Assembly: GCF_036182465.1 (NCBI RefSeq) | Contig: NZ_CP108081.1 | Coordinates: 3,534,001 to 3,598,000, forward strand | Direction: 5' to 3' | From: Streptomyces sp. NBC_00258 | GTDB lineage: Bacteria; Actinomycetota; Actinomycetes; Streptomycetales; Streptomycetaceae | Length of the DNA: 64,000 bases | Shown here: piece by piece, positions 33,693 to 43,038 of the stretch | How positions within the stretch are numbered: position 1 is the first letter of the stretch | Layout: every line of letters begins with the position of its first letter | Translations under genes and position numbers: made by a program | The notes under the pieces: generated by a model | Database searches by the model: none | What the model was told of the DNA's origin: nothing | What the model saw: the letters and a program-made list of their open reading frames with translations, nothing else

Positions 33693-35849
33693 ACTGGCGG
33701 CGATCGGCAGGCCCGGGAGCTGTCCCGGTACGAAGCCGTGGGCGCGGCGGGCCAGGTCGGCGGCCCCGTATCGGCGGCAGTCGTAGTGCCACTTCAGGAT
33801 GCCGGCCATCCAGTTCTGCAGCTCGACCACATAGCCCTCCAGGATCTCGCGGGCCTCGTCGGAGAGCTGGAAGTCCTCGTAGAGCAGAGGGAACTCGTTG
33901 GCGGCGACATGCTGGAACTGCTTCATGCGCTGGGTCATGAGGTCGTGGACGACGCCGAGTGCCGTCGGGTAGTCGCAGCCGAAGAAGTTCTGCACGACGA
34001 GGATCGCGTTGTGCACCTCTCCCTCGTACTCGATCTCCTTCTGGTACGAGAAGACGTCGTTGATGAGCATCCCGTAGTCGATCGCGGCGTTCTCCAGCGA
34101 ACGGACCGGACCGCTGCGGTAGACCTCGGGAGGCACCGCCGGGCCGTGGCCCAGGCGGCACAGGCTCTTGGTGAGGTCGGAGCCGAAGGTGGCGCGACGC
34201 ATCTCCAGGTAGTCGACGGGGTCGGGGATGCGGTTCTGGAGCTGGTTGACCAGCTCCCACACCCAGCTCTCGGTCATCACGTCCACCGAGGCCCGGAAGG
34301 TGCGGCGCGCCTCCAGGGACATCGTGACCGTCGTCCGCCGCCACAGATCGGCGAGGGCCCGCTCCATCGCGTTGGCCGGGGGCGGGATCTCCTCACCCGA
34401 GAGGGGCATACAGGCGGAGAGCCGCTCGGTGCACGCCTTCGCCGCGGCCACGTCACGCCGGTGCCCGAACACCATCGGGTAGTAGTCGTCGCCGTACGTC
34501 CCCCACACGAGCCACTGCGCGCTGAGGTCCAGGGCCTCCGGCGTACCGTCGGGATCCAGGCCCGCCGAGCACAGCGGCAGGTCGTAGGCGTCGAGCTTGT
34601 CCTCGTCCCAGACGCCCTCCTCCAGGATGCCCATGCTGTGGGCCCACGGCGTGATGCGCTGCCGTGCCCCCTCCAGATCGGCGTTCAGCCGGACCTGGAA
34701 CGGCATGTAGAAATCGGGGAGTTGGGAGGGTCCCACCTTCTGGTACGGAACATGGGTGTACGCGCGCAGCCGCTCGGCACCGGCGGCGGCGAGCAGTGCC
34801 CCGATGTCGGCGGCGGAGGTGCCTGGACCGGTGAGGCCGCTCAGCGGTGAGGCCGCGAGAGCCCCCTCGTTCATGTAGCGGCTCGACCGCAGGTGCCACT
34901 CGTGGCCGCCCGACTGCCAGTCCTGCAGCCCCTGCGCGTACGCGCCGATCGCCCGGACCTCGTCCGGCGTGAGGCCCTTCTCCAGGGCCAGCGCGGGCAC
35001 TTCGGTGAGCGCGGTGTGCTCGAACTGGTGCAGCCGCGAGGTGAGGACGTCGTTGACCGTGTCGGCCGCCTGCTGGGTGGTGCAGCCGAAGAAGGTCTCC
35101 AGGACGAGCACGCCATTGCTCAGCTCGCCCTCGTCCTCGACCTCCCGCTGGTAGGAGAAGAGGTCGTTGCGCAGGTGCACGGCGTCGGAGAAGGTCTCCA
35201 TGAGCACGCGCAACGGCCGCGAGCCGGCGACGGGTTCGGGGACCTCGGCCGTCGCGAACTCCACGAGCCCCGCCGACCAGGGGGCGCCGCCGACCTTGCG
35301 GCGCATCTCGATGTACTCGACGGGGTTGGCGATCCGCCCCTCGTTGATGTTGGACAGCTCCCACATCGACTCGTTGAGCAGATGCTCGGTGGACTCGGCG
35401 AACCGCTTGCGCCAGCCCAGGGACATCGAGGGAACCGTGCGCGCCCAGAGGTCGGCGAGCCCGGCCTCGACGGGATTCCGCGGCTCCGGTACGGGGGTCG
35501 ACAGGTCGAGCGGCATGAAGAGCGGGAGCCGGTCGAGATAGTCCTTGCCGCCGGAGCGGTCCTGACTGCGCTTGAAGGTCTCCAGGAAGTGGTCGTCGAA
35601 GAAGAAGACCCACACGTACCAGTCGGTGATGAGCGAGAGGGCCGGTCCGTCGCACTCCGGATGCGTGTACGCGCACAACAGGCCGTAGTCGTGCGCGTCG
35701 AGGTCGGCCTGCTCCCAGATACCGGAGCCCTCCAGCATGCCCATCCCACGCGCCCACTCGCTCGAATGGGCGCGCGCCTCGTCGAGATGCGGGTTCAACC
35801 GCGCGGGGTACGGCATGTAGAAGTGCGGGAGTTCGAACGGCTGCGTCAT
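33663..35849 (-). CDS. geoA: Bifunctional germacradienol/geosmin synthase
   Basis: A 728-residue two-domain class I terpene synthase, the usual length for Streptomyces geosmin synthase. The N-domain converts farnesyl diphosphate to germacradienol: metal motif DDHFLE (about 86) and NSE triad NDLFSYQREVE (about 229). The C-domain converts germacradienol to geosmin: variant motif DDYYP (about 455) and NDVFSYQKEIE (about 600). Both domains begin with the LP(D/H)FYMP signature. It is monocistronic, ends in a hairpin and produces the earthy odorant of sporulating cultures. Confidence 0.96.
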   Translation of the reverse strand: MTQPFELPHFYMPYPARLNPHLDEARAHSSEWARGMGMLEGSGIWEQADLDAHDYGLLCAYTHPECDGPALSLITDWYVWVFFFDDHFLETFKRSQDRSGGKDYLDRLPLFMPLDLSTPVPEPRNPVEAGLADLWARTVPSMSLGWRKRFAESTEHLLNESMWELSNINEGRIANPVEYIEMRRKVGGAPWSAGLVEFATAEVPEPVAGSRPLRVLMETFSDAVHLRNDLFSYQREVEDEGELSNGVLVLETFFGCTTQQAADTVNDVLTSRLHQFEHTALTEVPALALEKGLTPDEVRAIGAYAQGLQDWQSGGHEWHLRSSRYMNEGALAASPLSGLTGPGTSAADIGALLAAAGAERLRAYTHVPYQKVGPSQLPDFYMPFQVRLNADLEGARQRITPWAHSMGILEEGVWDEDKLDAYDLPLCSAGLDPDGTPEALDLSAQWLVWGTYGDDYYPMVFGHRRDVAAAKACTERLSACMPLSGEEIPPPANAMERALADLWRRTTVTMSLEARRTFRASVDVMTESWVWELVNQLQNRIPDPVDYLEMRRATFGSDLTKSLCRLGHGPAVPPEVYRSGPVRSLENAAIDYGMLINDVFSYQKEIEYEGEVHNAILVVQNFFGCDYPTALGVVHDLMTQRMKQFQHVAANEFPLLYEDFQLSDEAREILEGYVVELQNWMAGILKWHYDCRRYGAADLARRAHGFVPGQLPGLPIAASRQRASIGAL

Positions 35850-36221
35850 GGCCCGGCCCTACCCGCGGCCTCCCACGGGCATCCGTACGGCCGCACATGA
35901 TCGCACCATCGCGTGAACGGACGAGTGATGGGAAGCGGTTCGGGGAAAGGTGTGCTGTTCCGCGGGCCGGCCATGTGCCGTCCTGCGGGCGCCGGGTGCG
36001 ATGCCCTGGGAACGCCCGCTGTGATGCCGTGCGGGCGGGCCCCGGAGTACGTGCGGTGAACCCGTACGACGCGCGTACACCAGGGCGTCGGCCGTCCGAA
36101 AGCCCCGCTTCACCGCCGTCTGTGAGTCCCCGGCAGACCCTTGTGCCACCTGCGTCTACGCGCGCAGACTACGGGAGTTCACGTGCCCCTCCTCGTCTCT
36201 CCTCCCTCCCCCGGAGTACCG
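35850..36221. other. 372-bp gap between divergent geoA and EEP genes
   Basis: GC-rich divergent intergenic region. I see no gene, no perfect long inverted repeat and no clear consensus promoter; it must hold the promoters of geoA and of the secreted EEP protein. Confidence 0.5.
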
Positions 36222-37484
36222 ATGAACCACCCCAGACCGCACCGCCCGTCGTTCTCCCGCCGTGCCGCGCTCGCCGGTCTCACCGGAGCCGCGCTGGCCG
36301 GCACGACGGCGTTCGGCGCTTCCGCCGGCGCGAGCTCGCCCCGGCGTGCCGTCCGCTTCGCCACCTTCAACGCCTCGCTGAACCGCGGCACTCGGGGCGC
36401 CCTCGTCACGGACCTGTCCACGCCTGACAACCAGCAGGCCCGCAACGTCGCCGAGACGATCCAGCGGGTCGACCCCGATGTCCTGCTGATCAACGAGTTC
36501 GACTACGACGAGGACGGCACCGCGGTCCGGCTGTTCCTCCGCAACTACCTGGCCGTGGGCCAGAACGGCGCGAAGCCGGTGCGCTTCCCGTACCGCTTCA
36601 CCGCGCCCGTCAACACCGGTGTCGCCTCCGGGGTGGACCTCGACGGCAAGAACGGCGCCGTCACCACGCCGGGTTCCGACGCGTACGGGCAGGACGCCTT
36701 CGGGTACGGCTGGTTCCCCGGCCAGTACGGCATGGCCGTCCTCTCCAAGTACCCGATCGACGTCCGGGCGGCCCGCACCTTCCAGCACTTCCTGTGGAAG
36801 GACATGCCGGGCAACGTCATGCCGGAGGGCTACTACAGCGCGGAGGCCACGGCGATCCTGCGGCTGTCCTCCAAGAGCCACTGGGATCTGCCGGTCCGGC
36901 TCGGCCACGGTTCCTCCTCCACCGTGCACTTCCTCGTCTCGCATCCGACTCCGCCCACCTTCGACGGGGCCGAGGACCGCAACGGGCGGCGCAACCACGA
37001 CGAGATCCGGCTGTGGGCGGACTACATCGGCGGGCGGCGTCGTGGGGCGTACCTGTACGACGACCGGGGTGTACGGGGTGGGTTGCGGGCCGGGGCCCGT
37101 TTCGTGATCGCGGGTGATCTCAACGCCGACCCCTTCGACGGGGACAGCTACGACAACGCGGTGCGCCAGTTGCTGGACCACTCGGCTGTGCGGCTGCCGG
37201 GGGTTCCGCCGGCCTCTCGTGGTGGCGTCGAGGCTTCCCGGCTTCAAGGGGGTGCCAACGCCTCGCATGTCGGTGACCCCGTGTACGACACGGCGGACTT
37301 CGGTGACACCGCGCCCGGCAATCTCCGGGTCGACCATGTCATTCCGTCCCGCGGTCTGATCCCCGCCGGCAACGGGGTCTTCTGGCCCACGTCCGGCGAT
37401 CCGCTCCACCGGCTGGTCGGCAACGGCACGGTGGTCCCGACGTCGGACCACCGGATGGTGTGGCAGGACGTACGGCTGGGGTGA
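36222..37484 (+). CDS. Secreted endonuclease/exonuclease/phosphatase-family protein
   Basis: A 420-residue exported protein with a twin-arginine signal (SFSRRAALAGLTGAALAG, cleavage near ASAGA). The mature part has the EEP fold motifs: FATFNASLN, LLINEFDYD (catalytic Glu), VIAGDLNADP (Asp, Asn) and TSDHRMVWQD (final Asp-His). The fold cleaves phosphodiesters of nucleic acids, phosphoinositides or sphingolipids; the substrate is unknown here. ATG 36222 has GGAG 7 nt upstream. Related proteins from Streptomyces are often annotated as secreted phosphatases. Confidence 0.88.
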   Translation: MNHPRPHRPSFSRRAALAGLTGAALAGTTAFGASAGASSPRRAVRFATFNASLNRGTRGALVTDLSTPDNQQARNVAETIQRVDPDVLLINEFDYDEDGTAVRLFLRNYLAVGQNGAKPVRFPYRFTAPVNTGVASGVDLDGKNGAVTTPGSDAYGQDAFGYGWFPGQYGMAVLSKYPIDVRAARTFQHFLWKDMPGNVMPEGYYSAEATAILRLSSKSHWDLPVRLGHGSSSTVHFLVSHPTPPTFDGAEDRNGRRNHDEIRLWADYIGGRRRGAYLYDDRGVRGGLRAGARFVIAGDLNADPFDGDSYDNAVRQLLDHSAVRLPGVPPASRGGVEASRLQGGANASHVGDPVYDTADFGDTAPGNLRVDHVIPSRGLIPAGNGVFWPTSGDPLHRLVGNGTVVPTSDHRMVWQDVRLG

Positions 37485-37493
37485 CGGGGGCCT

Positions 37494-37697
37494 TTTCGCC
37501 CCCGCCGCCCCTACCCATTCCCGTCACTTCTCGGGGCCGGCCCCCGAACCCCCGTGCGCAGTTCCCCGCGCCCCTAAAAGGGGCGCGGGGAACTGCGCGA
37601 CAAGCCACAACGAACCCGCACCCGACAACACACTCCACGGGGCCTGGGGCGGAGCCCCAGAAGGATGGGACGGGTAGGGGCGGCGGGGGCGAGGAAA
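37494..37697. repeat. Composite intergenic repeat module 1
   Basis: A 204-bp block built of inverted elements. Element A (TTTCGCCCCCGCCGCCCCTA onward) starts at 37494 and recurs inverted at 37667-37697. Between them lie a perfect 20-bp hairpin made of two facing copies of the GGGGCGCGGGGAAC repeat and a CTGGGGC/GCCCCAG hairpin. It fills the gap between the EEP and ABC ATPase genes. A very similar module is at 40919-41100. Confidence 0.8.
37556..37598. terminator. 20-bp perfect hairpin from facing repeat copies
   Basis: GCGCAGTTCCCCGCGCCCCT (37556-37575), loop AAA, then its exact complement (37579-37598), which continues rightward as a full dispersed-repeat copy to about 37622. It probably terminates transcription from both convergent genes. 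Confidence 0.8.
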
Positions 37698-37709
37698 GAG
37701 CCCGCCCCC

Positions 37710-38456
37710 TCACCCCCGTACCGCCCTCCCCACCTCCGCCCGCAACCCCACGAACTCCGGCAGCCCCCGCGTCGCGATCTGGTCGCGCTTGCCGGGGAGC
37801 GTGACGGGGAGGTCGAGGACGATCCGGGAGGCGGGGCCGGCCGACAGGACGACCACCCGGTCCCCCACGTACACGCTCTCGTCGATGTCGTGCGTGACGA
37901 ACACAATCGTCGGCCCCTCCGTCTGATGCACCTCAAGGAGAAGGTCTTCGAGGTCCTCGCGCGTCTGGGCGTCGAGGGACCCGAAGGGCTCGTCCATCAG
38001 GAGGAGAGACGGGCGGCAGACCAGAGCGCGGGCGATCGCGACGCGTTGCTGCATACCGCCGGACAGCTGCCAGGGATGCCGCCGCCCCGCGCCGGGGAGC
38101 CCCACGCGTTCCAGCATCCGCTCGGCCTCGTCCCGCCGTTCGGCCCGCCCAAGACCCCGCCGTCGCAGGGGAAGCGCGACGTTCTCCCGGACGGACAGCC
38201 AGGGGAAGAGCGAGCGCCCGTAGTCCTGGAAGACGACGGCGAGCCGGTCGGGCACACCGGTGACGGGTTCCCCGTCGACGCTGACGGTTCCCTCCCGCGC
38301 GGGCTGCAACCCCGCGACGGTGCGGAGCAGTGTCGACTTGCCGCACCCGGACGGCCCGACGACGCAGAGGAGTTGGCCGTCGGGGACCGTGAGCGTGATG
38401 TCGTGCAGGACGGCATGGTCGCCGTACCACTGGCCGAGCGAGTCGAGGCGGAGCAT
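37710..38456 (-). CDS. ABC transporter ATPase (SsuB/TauB type)
   Basis: A 248-residue nucleotide-binding subunit with Walker A GPSGCGKST (about 34), Q-loop VVFQDYG, signature LSGGMQQR (about 128), Walker B LLLMDEPFGSLD and H-loop FVTHDIDE. It powers the nitrate/sulfonate/taurine-type importer encoded upstream, and is the last gene of that operon, 9 nt after the TPP-enzyme gene. Confidence 0.93.
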   Translation of the reverse strand: MLRLDSLGQWYGDHAVLHDITLTVPDGQLLCVVGPSGCGKSTLLRTVAGLQPAREGTVSVDGEPVTGVPDRLAVVFQDYGRSLFPWLSVRENVALPLRRRGLGRAERRDEAERMLERVGLPGAGRRHPWQLSGGMQQRVAIARALVCRPSLLLMDEPFGSLDAQTREDLEDLLLEVHQTEGPTIVFVTHDIDESVYVGDRVVVLSAGPASRIVLDLPVTLPGKRDQIATRGLPEFVGLRAEVGRAVRG

Positions 38457-38465
38457 GCGGGGCGG

Positions 38466-40109
38466 TCACCTGTCCCTGGAGTCGAACGCGCCGTCGTCGA
38501 CCCGGACGTGGAGCAGGAACGGCCCGTCGTCGTCACCGTGACCGGCCAGCGCACGGTCGAGTGCGGCGGGGAGGTCGGCGGACTCCTCCACGTACGCCGC
38601 CGGGCAGCCGAAGCCCGTCGCGACCCGGGCGAAATCGATGCCCCCGATGTCCGTGCCGGGCACGGGCGCGATGTCGATGCGGTGGCCGAGGGCGCGTACG
38701 GCTGCGTATCCGCCGTTGTCGAGGAGGACGTACGTGACGGGCGCCCGGTGGCGCGCGGCCGTCCACAGTGCCTGCACGGAATACAGTGCCGATCCGTCGC
38801 CGACCAGGCAGACCACCCGCCGCCGGTCGGCCAGCGCGCGCCCCACGGCGAGCGGCAGTCCCCAGCCGAGCGCTCCGCTGCCGGTGGTGAGGAACCCGCC
38901 CGCCGATTCGATGCGCACGCGCGCGTGGAGCGCTTCGCGATGGCTGGGCGTCTCCTCCACGAGGACACGGTCGCGGGGCAGCCGTTCCTGGAGCAGGTCG
39001 AGTACGAGCTCCGGCGCGATCGGGCCGCCGCCGTCACCGGGGGCGCGGGCGGGGAGGGGCGCCGGGCGGGACGGCGGCGGTTTGCGGTCCGACTCCCCCA
39101 CCAGCGCGGCGAGTTGCCCGACGGCCGGTTTCAGCGTCGTGACGATGCTCGTGCCCGTCGGCAGCCACGCCGCCTGTCCCGGGTCGCAGTCGAGGTGGAA
39201 GAGCTCGGTACGCGCGGGCAGCGGCGGGCCCTCCGTGTGGAAGTGGTACGTGAACAGGGGCGCGCCCAGGGCCACCACCACGTCGTACGCCTCCAGGCAG
39301 GCGGCCAGCCGGTCGGCCGCAGGCGGCAGGAAGCCCTGGAAGAGCGGGTGCGACTCGGGGAAGCCGGATCGGCCGGACATCGGGCTCATCCAGACGGCGG
39401 CACGGGTGCGTTCGGCGAGGGCCCGGACCTCGGCCGACGCGTGCTCGTCGTCGACTCCGGGGCCGACGACCAGCGCGGGCCGCTCACAGGTGTCCAGGCG
39501 CGTCGCCAGGGCGGACAGGGCGCCAGCGTCGGCGGTGAACTCACCGTGCAGCGTGCGCGGTTCGACGGGCGCGGCCGGTTGGTCCCAGTCGTCCTCGGGG
39601 ACGGAAACGAAGACGGGTCCGCGCGGATGCGACATGGCCAGGCGGTGGGCCTCGGCGAGTACGGCCGGTACGTCGGCCGCGCGGTCCGGCTGGCGGCTCG
39701 ACTTCACGTACGGGCGCGGGAACTGTACGGGGTCGTCGGCTCCGAGGAACGGCCTCAACTGGGTCAGGGCGCGCGACTGCTGGCCCGCCAGGACGACGAG
39801 GGGTACGCGGTCGCGGTAGGCGTTGAAGACCGCGCCCAGGGCGTGGCCGACTCCGCCCGCCGAGTGGAGGCTGACGAGGGCCGCGCGGCCCGTGCCCAGT
39901 GCGTGTCCTGCGGCCATGCCCACGGCCACGGATTCCTGTAGTCCCAACACATAGGTGAAGTCGTCGGGCCAGTCGCGGAACATGCGTAGTTCCGTGGATC
40001 CCGGGTTGCCGAAGACGGTGGTCATACCGGTGTCGCGGCAGAACCGGATGACGGCTTCCAGGACGGTGGGGGTCTCCGCCGCGCGGGTCGGTCCCGTGTC
40101 CGGCTTCAT
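38466..40109 (-). CDS. Thiamine-diphosphate enzyme, benzoylformate decarboxylase-like
   Basis: A 547-residue three-domain TPP enzyme. Seen: catalytic Glu in VLGLQESVAVGMA (about 59), LHSAGGVGHALG with the His typical of benzoylformate decarboxylase, and the cofactor motif GDGSALYSVQALW to DNGGY (about 425-450). It decarboxylates a 2-oxo acid, possibly aromatic. ATG 40109 overlaps the permease stop (ATGA) and has AAGGGAGG upstream, so it is translated with the transporter. Its place inside an importer operon suggests the imported compound or its product is the substrate. Confidence 0.88.
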   Translation of the reverse strand: MKPDTGPTRAAETPTVLEAVIRFCRDTGMTTVFGNPGSTELRMFRDWPDDFTYVLGLQESVAVGMAAGHALGTGRAALVSLHSAGGVGHALGAVFNAYRDRVPLVVLAGQQSRALTQLRPFLGADDPVQFPRPYVKSSRQPDRAADVPAVLAEAHRLAMSHPRGPVFVSVPEDDWDQPAAPVEPRTLHGEFTADAGALSALATRLDTCERPALVVGPGVDDEHASAEVRALAERTRAAVWMSPMSGRSGFPESHPLFQGFLPPAADRLAACLEAYDVVVALGAPLFTYHFHTEGPPLPARTELFHLDCDPGQAAWLPTGTSIVTTLKPAVGQLAALVGESDRKPPPSRPAPLPARAPGDGGGPIAPELVLDLLQERLPRDRVLVEETPSHREALHARVRIESAGGFLTTGSGALGWGLPLAVGRALADRRRVVCLVGDGSALYSVQALWTAARHRAPVTYVLLDNGGYAAVRALGHRIDIAPVPGTDIGGIDFARVATGFGCPAAYVEESADLPAALDRALAGHGDDDGPFLLHVRVDDGAFDSRDR

Positions 40110-40897
40110 GCAGGCCTCCCTTTGCCCAGCAGTCGTTTCTCGACCGCCAACAGGCCGGTGTTGAGTACGTATCCGAGTGCGCCGAGCAGCACCAGCGCGG
40201 CCCACACGGTGAGCAGGTCGGAGCGCGACTGGGCGTCGGTGAGTGTGAAGCCGATGCCGTTGGCCGTGCCGGGCAGCAGCTCCGAGAAGACCATCAGGAT
40301 GAGCGAGAGCGAAAGGCTCAGGCGCAGGCCCGCGAAGATGCGCGGCAGGGCCGAGGGCAGGAACAGGAGCCAGAGTCTCTCCGCCGTGGTGAGGCGCAGG
40401 ACGGCCGCCACGTCGATGCGCAGGAGGTCGGTGTTGCGGGCGCCCTCCGCCGTGTTGATCAGTACGGGCCAGATGGCGCTGAGGACGATCGACGCGAGTT
40501 GCATCTGGGTGCCGAAGTCGAAGATCACGACGAAGACGGGGACCAGGGCCGGGGGTGGGATGGCTCGGGCGAACTGCAGGACCGGGTTGCAGAGGGCGTA
40601 GGCGCGGTGGGAGCGGCCCAGGGCTGTGCCGAGGGCGATTCCTGCGGCTGCGGCGAGGGCGAAGCCTGTGGTCATGCGGGCGAGGCTGGGGAGGATGTTC
40701 ACGGTGGCCTCGGGTGTGAGGAACGCGTGGGTGGGTGGGCCCGAGAACCACAGGTTGTGGGTGTGGCGGGCGATTTCTGAGGGTGGCGGGAAATAGACGC
40801 TGTCGTGTGTGCGGGTGGCTGTCTGCCAGGCGCCGATGGCCACGGCGAGCACGCCCCACCGGAGCAGTGCGCTGCGCGCCGCCTTGCCACCCCTCAT
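40106..40897 (-). CDS. ABC transporter permease (SsuC/TauC type)
   Basis: A 263-residue BPD_transp_1 permease with about six helices; cytosolic ATPase-docking loop around LLRIDVAAVLRLTTAERLWLLFLPSALPRIFAGLRL. Stop overlaps the start of the TPP-enzyme gene. The upstream permease gene of the same system lies 220 bp away, behind a composite repeat module. Confidence 0.9.
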   Translation of the reverse strand: MRGGKAARSALLRWGVLAVAIGAWQTATRTHDSVYFPPPSEIARHTHNLWFSGPPTHAFLTPEATVNILPSLARMTTGFALAAAAGIALGTALGRSHRAYALCNPVLQFARAIPPPALVPVFVVIFDFGTQMQLASIVLSAIWPVLINTAEGARNTDLLRIDVAAVLRLTTAERLWLLFLPSALPRIFAGLRLSLSLSLILMVFSELLPGTANGIGFTLTDAQSRSDLLTVWAALVLLGALGYVLNTGLLAVEKRLLGKGRPA

Positions 40898-40918
40898 CGA
40901 CCGGCCTCGCTGTCCTGG

Positions 40919-41100
40919 TTTTCGCCCCCGCCGCCCCTACCCATTCCCGTCACTTCCTCAGGGGCTCCGCCCCCGAACCCCCGGTGCGCAGTTCCCCGCG
41001 CCCCTGGGTATCTCAGCCTCTCCGGCGTTTGAGGAGCGGGGGTTCGGGGGCTGGCCCCCGAAAAGGGACGGGACTGGGTAGGGGCGGCGGGGGCGAAGAA
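40919..41100. repeat. Composite intergenic repeat module 2
   Basis: A 182-bp block with the same parts as module 1: element A forward at 40919, the GCGCAGTTCCCCGCGCCCCT element at 40986-41005, a third Streptomyces-type element (CAGCCTCTCCGGCGTTTGAG followed by a GGGGGC/GCCCCC hairpin) and element A inverted at about 41066-41100. It separates two permease genes of one ABC system. Confidence 0.8.
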
Positions 41101-41117
41101 CCAACCCCCCACCCACC

Positions 41118-41897
41118 TCACCGCATCCCCCGATGCTCGGCCGTCCAAGGGAACAACCATCGTTCCCCCCACACCAGCGCGCTGTTGATGACCAACCCCA
41201 GCGCCCCGGCCCACACCACCCCCGCCAGTACGTCCCGCGAGCCGTCCGTCGCCAGGCCGGACTGGGCGATGAAGATGCCGAGGCCCTCCCCGAACCCCGC
41301 GAGGATCTCGGTGGCGACGGCGAGAACGAGGGCGATGGCGGCGGAGATACGGACGCCGGCGGCGATGAAGGGCGCGGTCGCGGGGAGTTCGACACGCAGG
41401 AGGACCGAGAGACGGCCGAAGCCGAAGGCGCGCAGGGTGTCCTTGGCCAGGGGATCGGTCTCACCGAGGCCGTAGACGGTGTTGAAGAGGATGGGCCAGA
41501 CCGAGGCGTACGTGATGAGGGCGACCTTGGTCTCCGTACCGGAGCCCAGCAGCAGGGACACCAGCGGGATCAGCGCGACGGACGGCAGGGGGCGCAGGAA
41601 CTCGACGATCGCACGCACGGCTTCGTCGACCACGGGCACACTCCCGAGCAGCAGGCCCAGCGGGACGGCGATCGCGCAGGCGAGGCCGAGACCGAGAGCC
41701 CAGGCTCGGACCGTGGCTCCGAGCCCGTCCAGGAAGACCGGGTCGCCCGCCAACTCCACCGCGCGTGCCAGGACTTCGGAGGCGGGCGGCAGATAGCTGC
41801 GGCGCACAAGACCTGCCCGGCCGACCGCCTCGCACACTCCGAGGGCGAGCAGCACGCCGACCGCACCGAGCAGTAGTTCCTGACGACGGTTCCTCAC
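41118..41897 (-). CDS. ABC transporter permease (SsuC/TauC type)
   Basis: A 259-residue permease with about six helices and the docking loop DTLRAFGFGRLSVLLRVELPATAPFI. The GTG start at 41897 overlaps the stop of the binding-protein gene (GTGA). It pairs with the 40106-40897 permease; having two different permeases is less usual for this family, where a homodimer is common. Confidence 0.9.
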   Translation of the reverse strand: MRNRRQELLLGAVGVLLALGVCEAVGRAGLVRRSYLPPASEVLARAVELAGDPVFLDGLGATVRAWALGLGLACAIAVPLGLLLGSVPVVDEAVRAIVEFLRPLPSVALIPLVSLLLGSGTETKVALITYASVWPILFNTVYGLGETDPLAKDTLRAFGFGRLSVLLRVELPATAPFIAAGVRISAAIALVLAVATEILAGFGEGLGIFIAQSGLATDGSRDVLAGVVWAGALGLVINSALVWGERWLFPWTAEHRGMR

Positions 41898-42883
41898 TTG
41901 ACGAGCAACGTTCCCGGGTCGATCGCCTTCTTCAACAGGCCCTGTTCCTTCATGAGTTCGGTGAGCCGGCTCAGCTGGGAGACGTCCGTGGTCGCCGGGT
42001 AGGCCGGCAGGCGGATCGACTCGGCCTGGCCCACGGTCACCTTGGCGTACTTGGGCAACTCCTCGCGTACGGCGCTCTGGTCCTGCGTGGCGATCTCCGC
42101 GGCCGCTGCGATGGCCCGTTTGAAGGCCGCCGCGGTCTTCGGGTTCTCGGAGGCGTAGCCGCGGGTCGTGACGTAGCCGCTGATCGGTATGGACTCCACG
42201 GGGGCGGAGCCGCCGTCGACGAGCACGCGGGCGTCGAGGTCGTTCTGGATGGCGCTGTTGAAGGGCTCGGCCGCGTGGACGGCGTCGACCTGTCCCTTCT
42301 CCAGGGCGGGTCCCATCTGGGGGAAGGCGATCTGCCGGTACTCGGGGCGGCCGGCGCCCTGTTGGTCGAGGATCGCGTTCAGGGTCAGTGACTGGATGTT
42401 GTTGAGGATGTTGACGGCGACCTTCTTGCCCTTGAGGTCGGCGACGCTCCTGATGTCCGAGTCCTGAGGCACGAGGACGTCCATCATGTGCGGCGCCACC
42501 CGCGCTCCCTCGGCGAGGATGCGGAGGTCGAGGGTGCCCTTCTCGTGGGCCTGGAGGAAGGTGACGTAGTTCGCGCTCGCGATGACGTCGACCTGCCCCT
42601 TCGACAGGGCGGGCAGTGCCTGGATGCTCTGCTGGACGGGCTGGATGCGCACGTCCAGGCCCTCCTTCTTGAACAGGCCCCGGTTCTGCGCGATGTAGAG
42701 GGGTGCGTCGTCGGCCAGCGGGAGCGCGGCGACGGTGATGCTCGACCTCTCCAGCCCGTTGCCCCCGGCGTTACCGGAATCGGAGTCGTCGGAGTCGCCG
42801 CCGCAGGCCGCCAGGGTCATCACCAGGGCGATCGCGGCGACGGTCGGTTTACCCGTACGGAAGCGGGCTCGGCGCGTCGGCAT
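41894..42883 (-). CDS. ABC transporter substrate-binding lipoprotein (NMT1/THI5-like)
   Basis: A 329-residue lipoprotein: signal helix VAAIALVMTLAACGG with lipobox, a Ser/Asp-rich linker, then an SsuA/NMT1-type periplasmic fold (DDAPLYIAQNRGLFKKEGLDV, KGQVDVIASANYVTF, DLKGKKVAVNILNN). It probably binds a small organic anion, an aromatic acid or a thiamine-pyrimidine precursor. ATG 42883 is chosen to give a normal lipoprotein signal. First gene of a five-gene importer/TPP-enzyme operon. Confidence 0.9.
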   Translation of the reverse strand: MPTRRARFRTGKPTVAAIALVMTLAACGGDSDDSDSGNAGGNGLERSSITVAALPLADDAPLYIAQNRGLFKKEGLDVRIQPVQQSIQALPALSKGQVDVIASANYVTFLQAHEKGTLDLRILAEGARVAPHMMDVLVPQDSDIRSVADLKGKKVAVNILNNIQSLTLNAILDQQGAGRPEYRQIAFPQMGPALEKGQVDAVHAAEPFNSAIQNDLDARVLVDGGSAPVESIPISGYVTTRGYASENPKTAAAFKRAIAAAAEIATQDQSAVREELPKYAKVTVGQAESIRLPAYPATTDVSQLSRLTELMKEQGLLKKAIDPGTLLVK

Positions 42884-43038
42884 GCGCGCATGATGCCCTC
42901 CACTTGACGTGATCACCACACACTTATGCGCCGTTCCCGCGGCCGCCGGGAAAATGCGAAAGCACATTCGCGCCGCCGGTCGGGGGAGCCCTCACGCACG
43001 CCCTTGCCGCCCCGCCGCGACCGGGTCACCGTGGTGGC

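Noticed and set aside
33663..35849. Possible gene fusion or duplication in the terpene synthase
   Set aside because: The two-domain structure and length are normal for geosmin synthase.
37665..39941. Long 758-codon open frame on the plus strand opposite the ATPase and TPP-enzyme genes
   Set aside because: Composition is Arg/Gly/Asp/Val-rich without domains; the minus-strand genes carry complete catalytic motifs. It is a GC-bias shadow.
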